A DNA stretch of 64,000 nucleotides from Streptomyces sp. JJ36. GTDB lineage: Bacteria; Actinomycetota; Actinomycetes; Streptomycetales; Streptomycetaceae. Made by a program: the position numbers and the translations under genes. The stretch lies in the NCBI RefSeq assembly GCF_021696945.1, contig NZ_JACYHE010000008.1:1-64000 (forward strand). The letters are read 5' to 3'. Below are positions 18,473-28,350 of the stretch, piece after piece. Within the stretch, counting starts at the first letter, position 1; each line of letters opens with the position of its first letter. The notes beneath the pieces are model-generated. The model did no database searches, was not told the DNA's origin, and saw only the letters and a list, made by a program, of their open reading frames with translations.

Positions 18473-19165
18473 GTGGAAACCGCCCCGGCTCCCGTCATCG
18501 TCGCCATCGACGGCCCCTCCGGCACGGGCAAGTCCAGCACCTCGAAGGCGGTGGCCGCCAAGCTGGGCCTGAGCTACCTGGACACCGGGGCGCAGTACCG
18601 GGCGATGACCTGGTGGATGCTGGGCAACGGCGTCGACGTCGACGACCCGGCGGCCGTCGCGGCCGCCGCGGACAAGCCCGCCCTGGTCTCCGGCACCGAC
18701 CCGGCCGCCCCCACCATCACGGTGGACGGCCGGGACGCCTCCGCGCCGATCCGCACCCAGGCCGTCACCGCCGCGGTCAGCGCGGTCAGTGCGGTGCCCG
18801 ACGTGCGGACGCGGGTCACCGCCCTGCAGCGTTCCATCGCGTCCGGGGCCCCGCACGGCATCGTGGTCGAGGGCCGGGACATCGGCACCACGGTGCTGCC
18901 CGACGCCGACCTGAAGATCTTCCTGACCGCCTCGCCCGAGGCCCGCGCCGCGCGGCGCAGCGGCGAGCTGAAGGGCCGGGAGGCGGCGGACCTGTCCACC
19001 ACCCGGGAGGCCCTCCTCAAGCGGGACACCGCCGACTCCAGCCGCCGGGCGTCCCCGCTCAAGCAGGCCGACGACGCGGTCGTCGTGGACACCACCGAGC
19101 TCAGCCTGGAGCAGGTCGTGGAGTGCGTGGTGACGCTGGTCGAAGAGAAGCAGCGGGCCAGGTGA
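18473..19165 (+). CDS. cmk: Cytidylate kinase
   Basis: Phosphorylates CMP/dCMP to the diphosphates with ATP. The 230-aa product has the P-loop GPSGTGKS at residues 14-21, YLDTGAQYRAMTWW, the CMP-binding EGRDIGTTVLPDADLKIFLTAS and RRSGELKG. GTG 18473 follows AAAGG by 11 bases; a -10-like TAGCCT is at 18385-18390. plsC starts inside its stop codon (GTGA), so the two genes are translationally coupled. Confidence 0.95.
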   Translation: METAPAPVIVAIDGPSGTGKSSTSKAVAAKLGLSYLDTGAQYRAMTWWMLGNGVDVDDPAAVAAAADKPALVSGTDPAAPTITVDGRDASAPIRTQAVTAAVSAVSAVPDVRTRVTALQRSIASGAPHGIVVEGRDIGTTVLPDADLKIFLTASPEARAARRSGELKGREAADLSTTREALLKRDTADSSRRASPLKQADDAVVVDTTELSLEQVVECVVTLVEEKQRAR

Positions 19166-19827
19166 ACGAGAGCACGCCTGGGCCGCGGGGCGCCGCGGCA
19201 GGCCGCCGGGTGGCCGCCGGTCTGGTGTACGGGCTGTGGCGGCCCCGGGTCCTCGGAGCCTGGCGGGTCCCGGCGAGCGGCCCCGTGATCCTCGCGGTCA
19301 ACCACACCCACAACGTCGACGGCCCGCTGCTGATGGGCACCGCGCCCCGGCCGGTGCACTTCCTGATCAAGAAGGAGGCCTTCACCGGCCCGCTGGACCC
19401 GTTCCTGCGCTCCATCGGACAGCTCCGGGTGGACCGGGACGCCGTGGACCGGTCGGCGATCGGCACGGCCCTGGAGGTGCTGCGGCGCGGCGGCGTGCTC
19501 GGCATCTTCCCCGAGGGCACCCGCGGTGCCGGGGACTTCACCTCGCTGCGTTCGGGCCTGGCGTATTTCGCCGTACGCTCGGGAGCGCCGGTGGTGCCGG
19601 TCGCGGTGCTGGGGAGCGGGCGGCGCGGCCGGGTGATCGGGGCCCTGCCGCCGCTGCGGGCGCGGGTGGACGTCGTGTTCGGCCCGCCGTTCGAGGCGGG
19701 TGACGGGAGCGGCCGGCGGACGCGGACCGCGCTGGCCGCCGCCACCGCACGCGTGCAGGGGCGGCTGACAGGGCACCTGGCGGAGGCCCGGCGGCTCACC
19801 GGCCGCCCCGCCGGGCGCGAAGAGTGA
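19162..19827 (+). CDS. 1-acylglycerol-3-phosphate O-acyltransferase family (PlsC-like)
   Basis: A 221-aa membrane-associated acyltransferase. The catalytic HX4D motif is H48-D53 (NHTHNVD), a Phe-rich acceptor segment follows, and FPEGTR is at 116-121; all three are diagnostic for PlsC-type enzymes that acylate lysophosphatidate. It starts at GTG 19162 overlapping the cmk stop by four bases. der follows 52 bases after its stop. The precise acceptor cannot be read from sequence; some members of this family acylate other glycerophospholipids. Confidence 0.9.
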   Translation: MNESTPGPRGAAAGRRVAAGLVYGLWRPRVLGAWRVPASGPVILAVNHTHNVDGPLLMGTAPRPVHFLIKKEAFTGPLDPFLRSIGQLRVDRDAVDRSAIGTALEVLRRGGVLGIFPEGTRGAGDFTSLRSGLAYFAVRSGAPVVPVAVLGSGRRGRVIGALPPLRARVDVVFGPPFEAGDGSGRRTRTALAAATARVQGRLTGHLAEARRLTGRPAGREE

Positions 19828-19879
19828 ACGAGCGGCGCGCGTCCGGCGCGCCCGCACAGCGAACGAGGACCGGGACGTC

Positions 19880-21358
19880 ATGAACGACCACACCCAGACC
19901 GGCGACGGCCAGGGCCAGGACAGCGGGCACGGTGAGCTCGGCGAGACCGAGTACGCGGAGTTCATGGAACTCGCCGCGGAGGAGGGTTTCGACCCCGACG
20001 AGGTGGAGGGCGCGCTCGACGCGGCCGGGCACGGCCCGCTCCCGGTGGTCGCCGTCGTCGGCCGGCCCAACGTCGGCAAGTCGACCCTGGTGAACCGGAT
20101 CATCGGGCGGCGGGAGGCCGTGGTCGAGGACCGGCCCGGCGTCACCCGGGACCGCGTCACCTACGAGGCCGAGTGGGCGGGCCGCCGCTTCCGCGTCGTG
20201 GACACCGGCGGCTGGGAGATCGACGTCCTCGGCATCGACGCCGCCGTCGCCGCGCAGGCCGAGTTCGCCGTCGAGGCGGCCGACGCGGTCGTCTTCGTGG
20301 TGGACGCCGCCGTCGGCGCCACCGACACCGACGAGGCCGTGGTCAAGCTGCTGCGGCGAGCCGGGAAGCCGGTGGTGCTCTGCGCCAACAAGGTCGACGG
20401 CCCCTCCGGCGAGGCGGACGCGGCCTACCTGTGGTCCCTCGGGCTCGGGGAGCCGCACCCGGTCTCCGCGCTGCACGGGCGGGGCACCGGCGACATGCTG
20501 GACGAGGTGCTGCGGGCGCTGCCCGACGCCCCCGCCCAGACCTTCGGACCCGCCGTGGGAGGGCCCCGCAGGGTCGCCCTGGTCGGGCGTCCGAACGTCG
20601 GCAAGTCCTCGCTGCTGAACAAGGTCGCGGGCGAGGAACGCGTGGTGGTGGACGAGCTCGCCGGCACCACCCGGGACCCCGTCGACGAACTGGTCGAACT
20701 CGGCGGCCGGACCTGGAAGTTCGTCGACACCGCCGGCATCCGGCGCCGGGTGCACCTCCAGGAGGGCGCCGACTACTACGCCTCGCTGCGCACCGCCGCC
20801 GCCCTGGAGAAGGCCGAGGTGGCGGTCCTGCTGCTGGACGTCAGCGAGTCGATCAGCGTCCAGGACCTGCGGATCATCACCATGACGGTCGAGGCCGGGC
20901 GGGCCCTGGTGCTGGCCTGCAACAAGTGGGACACCCTCGACGAGGAGCGGCGCTACTACCTCGAGCGGGAGATCGAGCGCGAGCTGGGCCATGTGAAGTG
21001 GGCGCCGCGGGTCAACGTCTCCGCCCGCACCGGCCGCCATCTCGAGAAGCTGGTGCCGGCGATCGAGACCGCGCTGGAGGGCTGGGAGACCCGGGTGCCG
21101 ACGGGACGGCTGAACGCCTTCCTGGGCGAGGTCGTCGCCGCGCACCCGCATCCGGTGCGCGGCGGCAAGCAGCCCCGCATCCTCTTCGGCACCCAGGCCG
21201 GGACCAGGCCGCCGCGGTTCGTGCTCTTCGCCTCCGGGTTCCTGGAGGCGAGCTACCGGCGCTTCCTGGAGCGGCGGCTGCGCGAGGAGTTCGGATTCGA
21301 GGGGACGCCGATCCACCTGTCCGTACGGGTGCGCGAGAAGCGCGGCCGGAAGAAGTGA
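19880..21358 (+). CDS. der: Ribosome-associated GTPase Der (EngA)
   Basis: A 492-aa double-GTPase that acts in 50S ribosome assembly. The first G domain has GRPNVGKST near residue 60 and DTGGW; the second has GRPNVGKSS near residue 235, DTAGIRRR and NKWD; the KH-like C-terminal domain ends VREKRGRKK. The first 45 residues are an acidic extension ([25 protein letters not shown]) that is common in actinobacterial Der. ATG 19880 follows GAACGAGGACCGGG. Last gene of the cmk-plsC-der run. Confidence 0.97.
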   Translation: MNDHTQTGDGQGQDSGHGELGETEYAEFMELAAEEGFDPDEVEGALDAAGHGPLPVVAVVGRPNVGKSTLVNRIIGRREAVVEDRPGVTRDRVTYEAEWAGRRFRVVDTGGWEIDVLGIDAAVAAQAEFAVEAADAVVFVVDAAVGATDTDEAVVKLLRRAGKPVVLCANKVDGPSGEADAAYLWSLGLGEPHPVSALHGRGTGDMLDEVLRALPDAPAQTFGPAVGGPRRVALVGRPNVGKSSLLNKVAGEERVVVDELAGTTRDPVDELVELGGRTWKFVDTAGIRRRVHLQEGADYYASLRTAAALEKAEVAVLLLDVSESISVQDLRIITMTVEAGRALVLACNKWDTLDEERRYYLEREIERELGHVKWAPRVNVSARTGRHLEKLVPAIETALEGWETRVPTGRLNAFLGEVVAAHPHPVRGGKQPRILFGTQAGTRPPRFVLFASGFLEASYRRFLERRLREEFGFEGTPIHLSVRVREKRGRKK

Positions 21359-21422
21359 CGAGCGGGCCCGCTCCGGCGGGACGGGGCCGCCCGCTCCGGT
21401 GGGACGGCCGGCCCCGGACCGG

Positions 21423-21770
21423 CTAGCGGTCGTAGCGGTTGCCGTCCCGGGGCGCCGGCGGCAGCGCCGCGGGCAGCGCCCGGCGGGTGTGCCCGCCGTA
21501 CTGCACGGCATGGGGGCGCTGGTGGTCTCCCCAGCCGTGGTGGTCGGTACGGCGCTCCGTGAAGGCCTCGAACCGCAGCTCCTCCTCGCCGGAGCGGTCG
21601 CCGGGCAGGGCCCGGAAGAGCCGCTGGTACTCGGCGTAGAGCGAGTCGTAGATCGGTGTCGCCGAGCGCTCCGCCGGTCCGCCGGGATGCGGGTGCGCAC
21701 CCGGTGCCGGTCCGTGCGCGCGCCGGGGGGAGTGGTGGTCGTGGTTCGGGGAGACTTCGTAGGGTCGCAC
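21423..21770 (-). CDS. Small conserved-type hypothetical protein with TPIYDSL motif
   Basis: A 115-aa hydrophilic protein on the opposite strand to der. The N-terminal third is His/Pro-rich, then TPIYDSLYAEYQRLFRALPGDR and RFEAFTERR, and a His/Arg-rich tail ending ALPAALPPAPRDGNRYDR. The TPIYDSL..EY pattern is one I associate with short uncharacterised Streptomyces proteins. The GTG at 21770 has no convincing ribosome site. Function unknown. Confidence 0.5.
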   Translation of the reverse strand: MRPYEVSPNHDHHSPRRAHGPAPGAHPHPGGPAERSATPIYDSLYAEYQRLFRALPGDRSGEEELRFEAFTERRTDHHGWGDHQRPHAVQYGGHTRRALPAALPPAPRDGNRYDR

Positions 21771-21894
21771 GACAGGTAAACGATTCCGCCGCCCGGCGGA
21801 TGCGGGGCCGGGCGGCGGATGACCTGATCGCCGGGTGCCGGGCGGCGGTCTCCCGGCGGGCTTCCCGGGAGACCTCGTCCGCTCAGGCGGCCGC

Positions 21895-22701
21895 TCAGGT
21901 GCCGGCGAGCGGCATCGCGGCGGCCACCAGCGTCCCGCCCGCCGCGGCCTTCTCCAGCGCCTCCCGGAGCAGGTCCTCCCGGGGCTGCTGCCCGATGGTG
22001 CCCGCGGGGGAGGCGTAGACCAGCACGGTGTGGCGGCGGTTGGCGGCGTGCCGCCAGCCCTCCGTGACCTCCAGCGGCTGGTGCGCCTGCCACCAGGACG
22101 TCGGCTGGGTGGCGCCCTCGGGCGAGGGCTGCAGGATGCCGTGCAGCTTGCCCATGGCCAGCAGCACCGACCAGCCCTCGATCGGCTCGGGCGGCACCGC
22201 GACGTCGGTCACCGGCCGGAAGCCCTGCTCGATCAGGAGCGGCAGGAAGTCGTCCCCCGGCCCGTCGGTCCCGGGGCGGGCGATCGGGCCGGTCGGCTCC
22301 ACCACCACCGCCGGGTGCAGGGTGTCGTCGATCAGCACCTGACCGCAGGTCACCCCGAGCACGGCCTGGCGGGGTTCGGCGTCCGCGGCGGCCGCCGCGA
22401 AGTCCGCCTCGCCGGCTCCTGACGGGTCGCCGGTGATGGTGGCCACGGCGCCCTGCAACTGCTCCTCCGAGACCGTCACCACCTGGGAGGGCACACAGCT
22501 CGCGTGGGCGAAGGCGAGGATGGCGGTCTCCTCGCCCATGAAGAGCACGGTGCTGGTGCGCTCCCGCTGGGTGTCGCCGGGATTCCGGCAGGAGGTGCAG
22601 TCGTAACTGCCCGGTGCGTTCTCGCCGGCGAGCAGCCGGGCGGCTTCTTCGTCGCCGATCTCGGCGCGTACGGCGTCACTGACGTCGAGCATGGGGGGCA
22701 C
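21895..22701 (-). CDS. Hypothetical protein with an N-terminal CXXC motif
   Basis: A 268-aa soluble protein with no signal peptide. Near residue 34 it has DCTSCRNPGD, a possible metal or redox site, followed by FMGEETAILAFAHASCVPSQVV. The rest is alpha/beta-like with WSVLLAMGKLHGILQPSPEG and a C-terminal EDLLREALEKAAAGGTLVAAAMPL. GTG 22701 has GGAG 6 bases upstream and is preferred to ATG 22692. It is divergent from the Rpf gene across a 239-bp spacer. I do not recognise a function. Confidence 0.65.
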   Translation of the reverse strand: MPPMLDVSDAVRAEIGDEEAARLLAGENAPGSYDCTSCRNPGDTQRERTSTVLFMGEETAILAFAHASCVPSQVVTVSEEQLQGAVATITGDPSGAGEADFAAAAADAEPRQAVLGVTCGQVLIDDTLHPAVVVEPTGPIARPGTDGPGDDFLPLLIEQGFRPVTDVAVPPEPIEGWSVLLAMGKLHGILQPSPEGATQPTSWWQAHQPLEVTEGWRHAANRRHTVLVYASPAGTIGQQPREDLLREALEKAAAGGTLVAAAMPLAGT

Positions 22702-22931
22702 GGGGGACTCCTGGCTTCGTGCGGTCGCTTGTCGGGATGGCTTCTGCGGACTGCGGCGGGGTGCTACCCCTCCGTGGAACCAACGGGCGACCGGGCGCCC
22801 CGGTCACGCGCCGTCCCCTACCTCGTCGCTCCTTCGGGTGCACGAGGGCGCCCGTGCCGGTGCTCCGAGCGGGTGGCGCGGCGTGGCGCACCGGGCGTGG
22901 CGCGAGCGATCCGGCTTCCGGCTGTGCCTAG

Positions 22932-23879
<948 letters not shown>

Positions 23880-24244
23880 ACAGCCCTGGCGCGGCGCTGG
23901 ACGGCGCCGGACCGGCCTTGATCCCGCCCTGACCCGGCGCCGTTCGGCGACGGACGGCCGTGGCGCGGCGCTGAACGGTCCCCACGGCGCTGACCGGCGC
24001 CGACCGGGGTCGCGCGGCGCCGCCCCGCCACGGGCATATGACCGCGGCGTGTGCGCTCGTCACTTCCCGTACGCCTGAGCGGCCGCGGAAGTTCCCGTCC
24101 ACGGCTCACGATGTCGAAACCTTTGCAGCACAAGGTCAGAACGGCGGACCTCTTCCGCCCAACCCGGGCGCGCCCGAAAGGGTCTGGAAGAGTGTCAGGC
24201 GGCCGGCCGGGGACCGGCCGCACGGCTCACGAGACCCAGGGAAC
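23880..24244. other. 365-bp spacer without a supported gene
   Basis: Follows the Rpf stop. The first 100 bases hold imperfect repeats of GGCGCGGCGCTGAAC-like sequence; 24105-24150 is lower in GC and may carry the promoter of the next gene. I find no RNA gene or clear operator. Confidence 0.5.
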
Positions 24245-25141
24245 ATGCACAGACCACTTCGCGACCGCCCGGCGCACCCTGACGGTCCGCGCGCCGACTG
24301 CACCGCGGACTCCGCAGGCGGCCTGACGTTCGACATCGTCCTGCCCGGCCTGGGGGAGCGCTGGGACGCGGCACTGCTGCTGCGCGAGCGGGGCGCCGGT
24401 GCCCCCGGCGTCCCGGACGACGGCTGTGTCCGGCTGCCGCTGTTCCCCGCCGTGTCCCCCGCCGGTTCTCCCGCCGCCGGGCGGCTGCGCGCGGCACTGC
24501 CCAGCACCATGACGCTGGCCGAGGGCCACTGGGACGGGTTTCTGGTGCTCGGTGAGGAGGAACCACGCCGGCTGCGGTCGGGGGAGCACGACCTGCGCTC
24601 GCTGGGGGACCGGGAGCCCGGCCCGCACCGCGCCTGGCTGGGCGTGCGCATCCCGTACGCCGGCCCCGGCGGCGGGCTCTCGCTGCGCGCCTGGCTGCGC
24701 CGCCCGCACGCCGAGGCACGGGAGGTGCGGGCCACGGACGCCGGGCTGGCCCTCGGCGGGCGGCTCTACGGGGCCGAGCCGGCCGCCGGTGCGGTGGTGG
24801 AGGCCAGGCCGCGCCCGGCGCCGGACGGCGCGCCGGCGCCGGCTCCGCTGACGGCCGCCGTCACCGCGAGCGGCGCCGACTTCCGGGCCACCCTCTCCGT
24901 CCCGTACCCGGTCGGGACGGGCGAGTGGGATCTCTGGCTGCGCCCCGCCCCGGAGGCCCCGGCCGTCCGGCTGGCGCGTCTCCTCGACGACGTCGTGGAC
25001 CGGCACCGGCTGCCCCCGCTCCCGCCGCACCGCTGCGGGGACCGCCTGGTGACGCCGTACTGGACGTGCGACAACGATCTCGCGGTACGGATCACCGCCG
25101 CGGACGCCCCGGGCGGGGGCCGCGCGGCCCGGGAACGGTGA
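24245..25141 (+). CDS. Uncharacterised protein, possibly a polysaccharide-transferase accessory domain
   Basis: A 298-aa soluble protein without signal peptide or membrane span. It is beta-rich: FDIVLPGLGERWDAALLLRER near the start, GVRIPYAGPGGGLSLRAWLRR in the middle, and ATLSVPYPVGTGEWDLWLRP later, with YWTCDNDLAVRI near the end. The repeated VPYP..GTGEWDLWLRP pattern recalls domains found beside glycosyl- or glycerophosphotransferases in streptomycetes, but I cannot name a family. ATG 24245 lies very close to AGGGA and the true start could differ. Followed after 75 bases by a WYL regulator. Confidence 0.55.
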   Translation: MHRPLRDRPAHPDGPRADCTADSAGGLTFDIVLPGLGERWDAALLLRERGAGAPGVPDDGCVRLPLFPAVSPAGSPAAGRLRAALPSTMTLAEGHWDGFLVLGEEEPRRLRSGEHDLRSLGDREPGPHRAWLGVRIPYAGPGGGLSLRAWLRRPHAEAREVRATDAGLALGGRLYGAEPAAGAVVEARPRPAPDGAPAPAPLTAAVTASGADFRATLSVPYPVGTGEWDLWLRPAPEAPAVRLARLLDDVVDRHRLPPLPPHRCGDRLVTPYWTCDNDLAVRITAADAPGGGRAARER

Positions 25142-25216
25142 ACCGGACCGCCTCGCGGGCGGCACCGCGGGCACCGCGGACGGAAGGTGTCCGCAAGCGG
25201 TGGCAGACTCCGGGCC

Positions 25217-26224
25217 ATGTTGGAGACCTCGGCACGGCTGCTGAAACTGCTCTCACTGCTCCAGGCACACCGCGAGTGGTCCGGCGGAGAGCTCGCCGAA
25301 CGGCTCGGCGTCACTCCGCGCACCGTGCGCCGGGACGTCGACCGGCTCCGCGGCCTCGGCTACCCCGTGCACTCGGCCACCGGCACCACCGGCGGGTACC
25401 GGCTCGGCGCGGGCGCGGAACTCCCCCCGCTGCTGCTCGACGACGAGGAGGCCGTGGCGGTCGCCCTCGGCCTGCAGGGCGCGGCCGCCGGCGGAGTGCA
25501 GGGCATCGAGGAGTCCTCCGCGCGGGCTCTGGCCAAGCTGGAGCAGGTCCTGCCGCACCGGCTGCGCCGCCGCGTCGGCGCCCTCACCGCGTACACCGTG
25601 CCGCTGACCCGGCCGCACAGCGGCCCGGCCGTGGACTCCACGACCATCACGGAGCTGGCGCACGCCTGCCGTGACCACGAGGTGGTCCGCTTCGAGTACC
25701 GCACCCACGGTGGAGAGGTCTCCCGCCGGGTGGTGGAGCCGCACCGGCTGGTCAGCACCCATCGCCGCTGGTACCTGGTCGGCTGGGACCGGGACCGTGC
25801 GGACTGGCGCACCTTCCGGGCCGATCGCGTCGCGCTCCGCCCGCCGCACGGTCCGCGGTTCCCCCCGCGCACCCCGCCGGCCGAGGATCTGGCCGCCTGG
25901 GTCTCCGAGGGTGTCTCGACCCGGGCCTTCGCCACCCAGGCCACCGTGCTGCTGCACGCGCCGGCCGAGCGGGTCGCCGAACGGGTCCCTCTGACGAGCG
26001 GCACCCTGGAGGCCGTGGACGCCGGGAGCTGCCTGCTCCGCACGGGGGCGCACTCGCCCGAGGTCATGGTGATCCATCTCATGTTCCTCGGCTTCGACTT
26101 CGAGGTACGCGAACCGGTCGAGCTGAATGACCATATCCGGGCGTTCCGGGACCGGCTGAGCCGTTCCCTGGGAGAAGCGGAACCCGTTCCGGGAGGTTCT
26201 CCGGACACTCATCCGCTCCTATGA
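25217..26224 (+). CDS. WYL-domain transcriptional regulator
   Basis: A 335-aa regulator: an N-terminal HTH_11/DeoR-type winged helix (residues 5-60, LLSLLQAHREWSGGELAERL, TPRTVRRDVDRL), then a WYL domain (about 140-205, VRFEYRT..., RRWYLVGWDRDRADWRTFRADR) that in relatives senses nucleic-acid or nucleotide ligands, and a WCX-type C-terminal domain. ATG 25217 has no ribosome site; CAGACT at 25204-25209 is 7 bases before it, fitting a leaderless mRNA. No operator can be assigned. Confidence 0.9.
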   Translation: MLETSARLLKLLSLLQAHREWSGGELAERLGVTPRTVRRDVDRLRGLGYPVHSATGTTGGYRLGAGAELPPLLLDDEEAVAVALGLQGAAAGGVQGIEESSARALAKLEQVLPHRLRRRVGALTAYTVPLTRPHSGPAVDSTTITELAHACRDHEVVRFEYRTHGGEVSRRVVEPHRLVSTHRRWYLVGWDRDRADWRTFRADRVALRPPHGPRFPPRTPPAEDLAAWVSEGVSTRAFATQATVLLHAPAERVAERVPLTSGTLEAVDAGSCLLRTGAHSPEVMVIHLMFLGFDFEVREPVELNDHIRAFRDRLSRSLGEAEPVPGGSPDTHPLL

Positions 26225-26440
26225 CGACCGGCTGGGAATATCTGCGACAGTTGTCCGCCGCCCCCTCCCGGAAGGGATTCTTCCCGTGGAAAAGGACTGA
26301 GCCGAACGAGTGAGAAGGGCGGCCGCGGGGGAAGGACCGGACGCATGTGCGCCCCGCCGCAAGCTGTGACAGAAGTGTGACGCGGAGCGGATACGGCCCG
26401 GACTTCCGGGTGCCCCAGGGGAAGCCGTACGGTGGCGGTC

Positions 26441-26656
26441 ATGGCAGCCCACTCCACAGATCCGGACTCCCCCGAGGACGACCCCGAGCGCTACGTCGGG
26501 CTCCCTGCCGAGACCGCCGAGGAGCGGGCCCGGGAACGCGGCTGGCCGACGGTGCGCCGGCTGGCCCCGGACGCGATCATCACCATGGAGTTCCTCTCCG
26601 GACGGCTGAACTTCGCCGTGCGGGAGGGCACCGTGGTGCGCTGCTGGAAGGGCTGA
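26441..26656 (+). CDS. I78-family peptidase inhibitor-like small protein
   Basis: A 71-aa protein ending GWPTVRRLAPDAIITMEFLSGRLN...VVRCWKG, the pattern of the I78 (potato-inhibitor-like, Pfam Inhibitor_I78) family. No signal peptide is seen. ATG 26441 is taken because TACGGT ends 7 bases before it (leaderless type); GTG 26432 after GGGGAAG is an alternative that would add three residues. Likely a protein-binding or protease-inhibiting fold; the target is unknown. Confidence 0.8.
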   Translation: MAAHSTDPDSPEDDPERYVGLPAETAEERARERGWPTVRRLAPDAIITMEFLSGRLNFAVREGTVVRCWKG

Positions 26657-26820
26657 GGCTCCCGCTCCGGCGCCGGCCCGTCCCCGCGGTCCACGCCCGG
26701 CTCCGGCCGGGTTCCGCCGCCCCGGGGCGGCTCCGCACGCCCCGGGGCTCGATCCCTGCCCCCACGGCCGCACGCACCCGCACCCGGCCGTGCACAGCCC
26801 CAGCACGCCCCTGCACGCGC

Positions 26821-27870
26821 TCAGCGCCCGCGCGGCCCCAGCGGTGCCGGGCGCTGGGGCGCCGGACGCTCGGAGGCCGGGCGGCGGCTGCCCGCCCCCG
26901 GCCCCAGCGGGGCGCACTCGGAGCGCAGCCCGTGCCCGCGGCCCGGGAGATGCATCCGGCCGTGTGACGGCCCCGTGGCAGCCGTCTGCGGCCCGCCGGC
27001 CCCCGTGCCGCCCGGCGGGCCGGAGCGGCCCTCGCCGGAGGGACGGGTGGCCCCCTGCGGGCCCTCGGCCGCCGCCGCACGGGTGATCAGCGGCGGCCGG
27101 GCGACCGGTGGGAGCTGCCCGGGCGCCGGGCGGCCCGCCAGCGCACGCAGCCGTTCGCGCCAGTGGAAGACCAGCGCCTCGGTCCGGGCGATGACCGGCT
27201 CGCACCAGGGCAGGCCCAGCAGGATCAGCAGGCCGGCCGCCCAGCCGAGCAGCACGTCGCTGACCCAGTGCGTCCCCAGATACACGGTGGTGGCACCGAC
27301 CCCGAGCGCGAAGAACGCGGCGACCACGGAGAGCACCCGCCGGGCCCGCGGCGTGGTGGCCAGATAGGCGAGGATGCCCCAGGTCACGACGGCGTTCGCG
27401 GTGTGCCCGGAGGGGAATATGTCGCCGCCTGCGAAGAGCTCCGCGGAGCCGACCTCGGTGGCGTAGTGCGGGCCGAGCCTGCCGAGGCCGATCTTCACGG
27501 CCCCGACCGTGGCGTTGAGCAGCAGCAGCGCCGTGGCCAGCACGAGGAGCGGGCGGAGCGTGCGCTGGCGCCACGAGCGCCAGCCGAGCCAGGCCGCCAC
27601 CAGCACCGCGGTGGGGGCGCGCTGGCCCAGGACGACGAAGTAGTCGAGGAAGGCGTGGAACTCCGGCCACTGCTTGTACGGACGGAACAGCATGAGCTGC
27701 CAGTCCACCCGTACCAGTTCGGTGGTGAGCAGCACCGCGGCGACGATGGCCCCGTACAGCGCCATCGTCGCGCCGAACAGGACCTTGCGGGTCCGGCTCA
27801 TCCGCGGCGGGGGGCTGCTCGGTCGCTCAGGCTCTTGCTCGAGCCTGGCGAGGATTCGGTCGGTACGCAC
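26821..27870 (-). CDS. PAP2-family membrane phosphatase
   Basis: A 349-aa integral membrane phosphatase. About six transmembrane segments occupy residues 28-235. The three PAP2 signatures are present: KIGLGRLGP, PSGHT (with FPSGHTANAVVTW) and GTHWVSDVLLGW. The last 110 residues are a Pro/Gly/Arg-rich cytoplasmic tail. Substrates in the family are undecaprenyl or other lipid phosphates. The GTG at 27870 has TAACGT 7 bases upstream and no ribosome site, so a leaderless mRNA is likely. Confidence 0.88.
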   Translation of the reverse strand: MRTDRILARLEQEPERPSSPPPRMSRTRKVLFGATMALYGAIVAAVLLTTELVRVDWQLMLFRPYKQWPEFHAFLDYFVVLGQRAPTAVLVAAWLGWRSWRQRTLRPLLVLATALLLLNATVGAVKIGLGRLGPHYATEVGSAELFAGGDIFPSGHTANAVVTWGILAYLATTPRARRVLSVVAAFFALGVGATTVYLGTHWVSDVLLGWAAGLLILLGLPWCEPVIARTEALVFHWRERLRALAGRPAPGQLPPVARPPLITRAAAAEGPQGATRPSGEGRSGPPGGTGAGGPQTAATGPSHGRMHLPGRGHGLRSECAPLGPGAGSRRPASERPAPQRPAPLGPRGR

Positions 27871-28350
27871 CCAATCGACGTTACCTCGCGCGCGAGAGGC
27901 GAACGCACTCGTCAGGGCCTTTGTGATGTTGATGTGATGTGGTCCGTGCCGCTATCCCGGCCTTTTCCGCCGCATTACCGCGGCTTATACCGAGTGCCCT
28001 CCGCATATTCAGGCGAGGGGCCCCGGTGCGGCAATCGTTTCACCTTAAAGAATGCGTTCACCGGTCCTTAATCCGGAATTCCCCGGAGCTTCCCCGGCGG
28101 CCGGAGGCCGCCGTGTCCGGCACCCGGTCTCCACGCGGTCCGCTCCGGCCCGCGTCGAGACCGGGTGCGCGGGCCTCCCGGGGTGGGCACCTCGCACCCC
28201 TTCCGTGCCGAAGGTGAGACGCGCCACGTGACCTGCGGGACGACTCGCGTACGCTGGCGCCCACTCGTGCCGTGATCCGGGCCGGGCGGCGCACCGGCGC
28301 CCCGGCGTTCCCCCCGGTTCACCATGCCGGGTGCAAGAGGAGGTGCGTAC
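27871..28350. other. 480-bp divergent spacer with a low-GC patch
   Basis: Between the PAP2 gene and the DHA2 transporter. 27915-28080 is clearly lower in GC than the window (runs such as GTGATGTTGATGTGATG and CACCTTAAAGAATG). It should hold divergent promoters; I cannot assign boxes with confidence and see no gene. Confidence 0.5.

Noticed and set aside
21420-22730. Large plus-strand frames opposite the two hypothetical genes
   Set aside because: Ribosome sites, start-codon context and amino-acid composition favour the minus-strand genes at 21423-21770 and 21895-22701.
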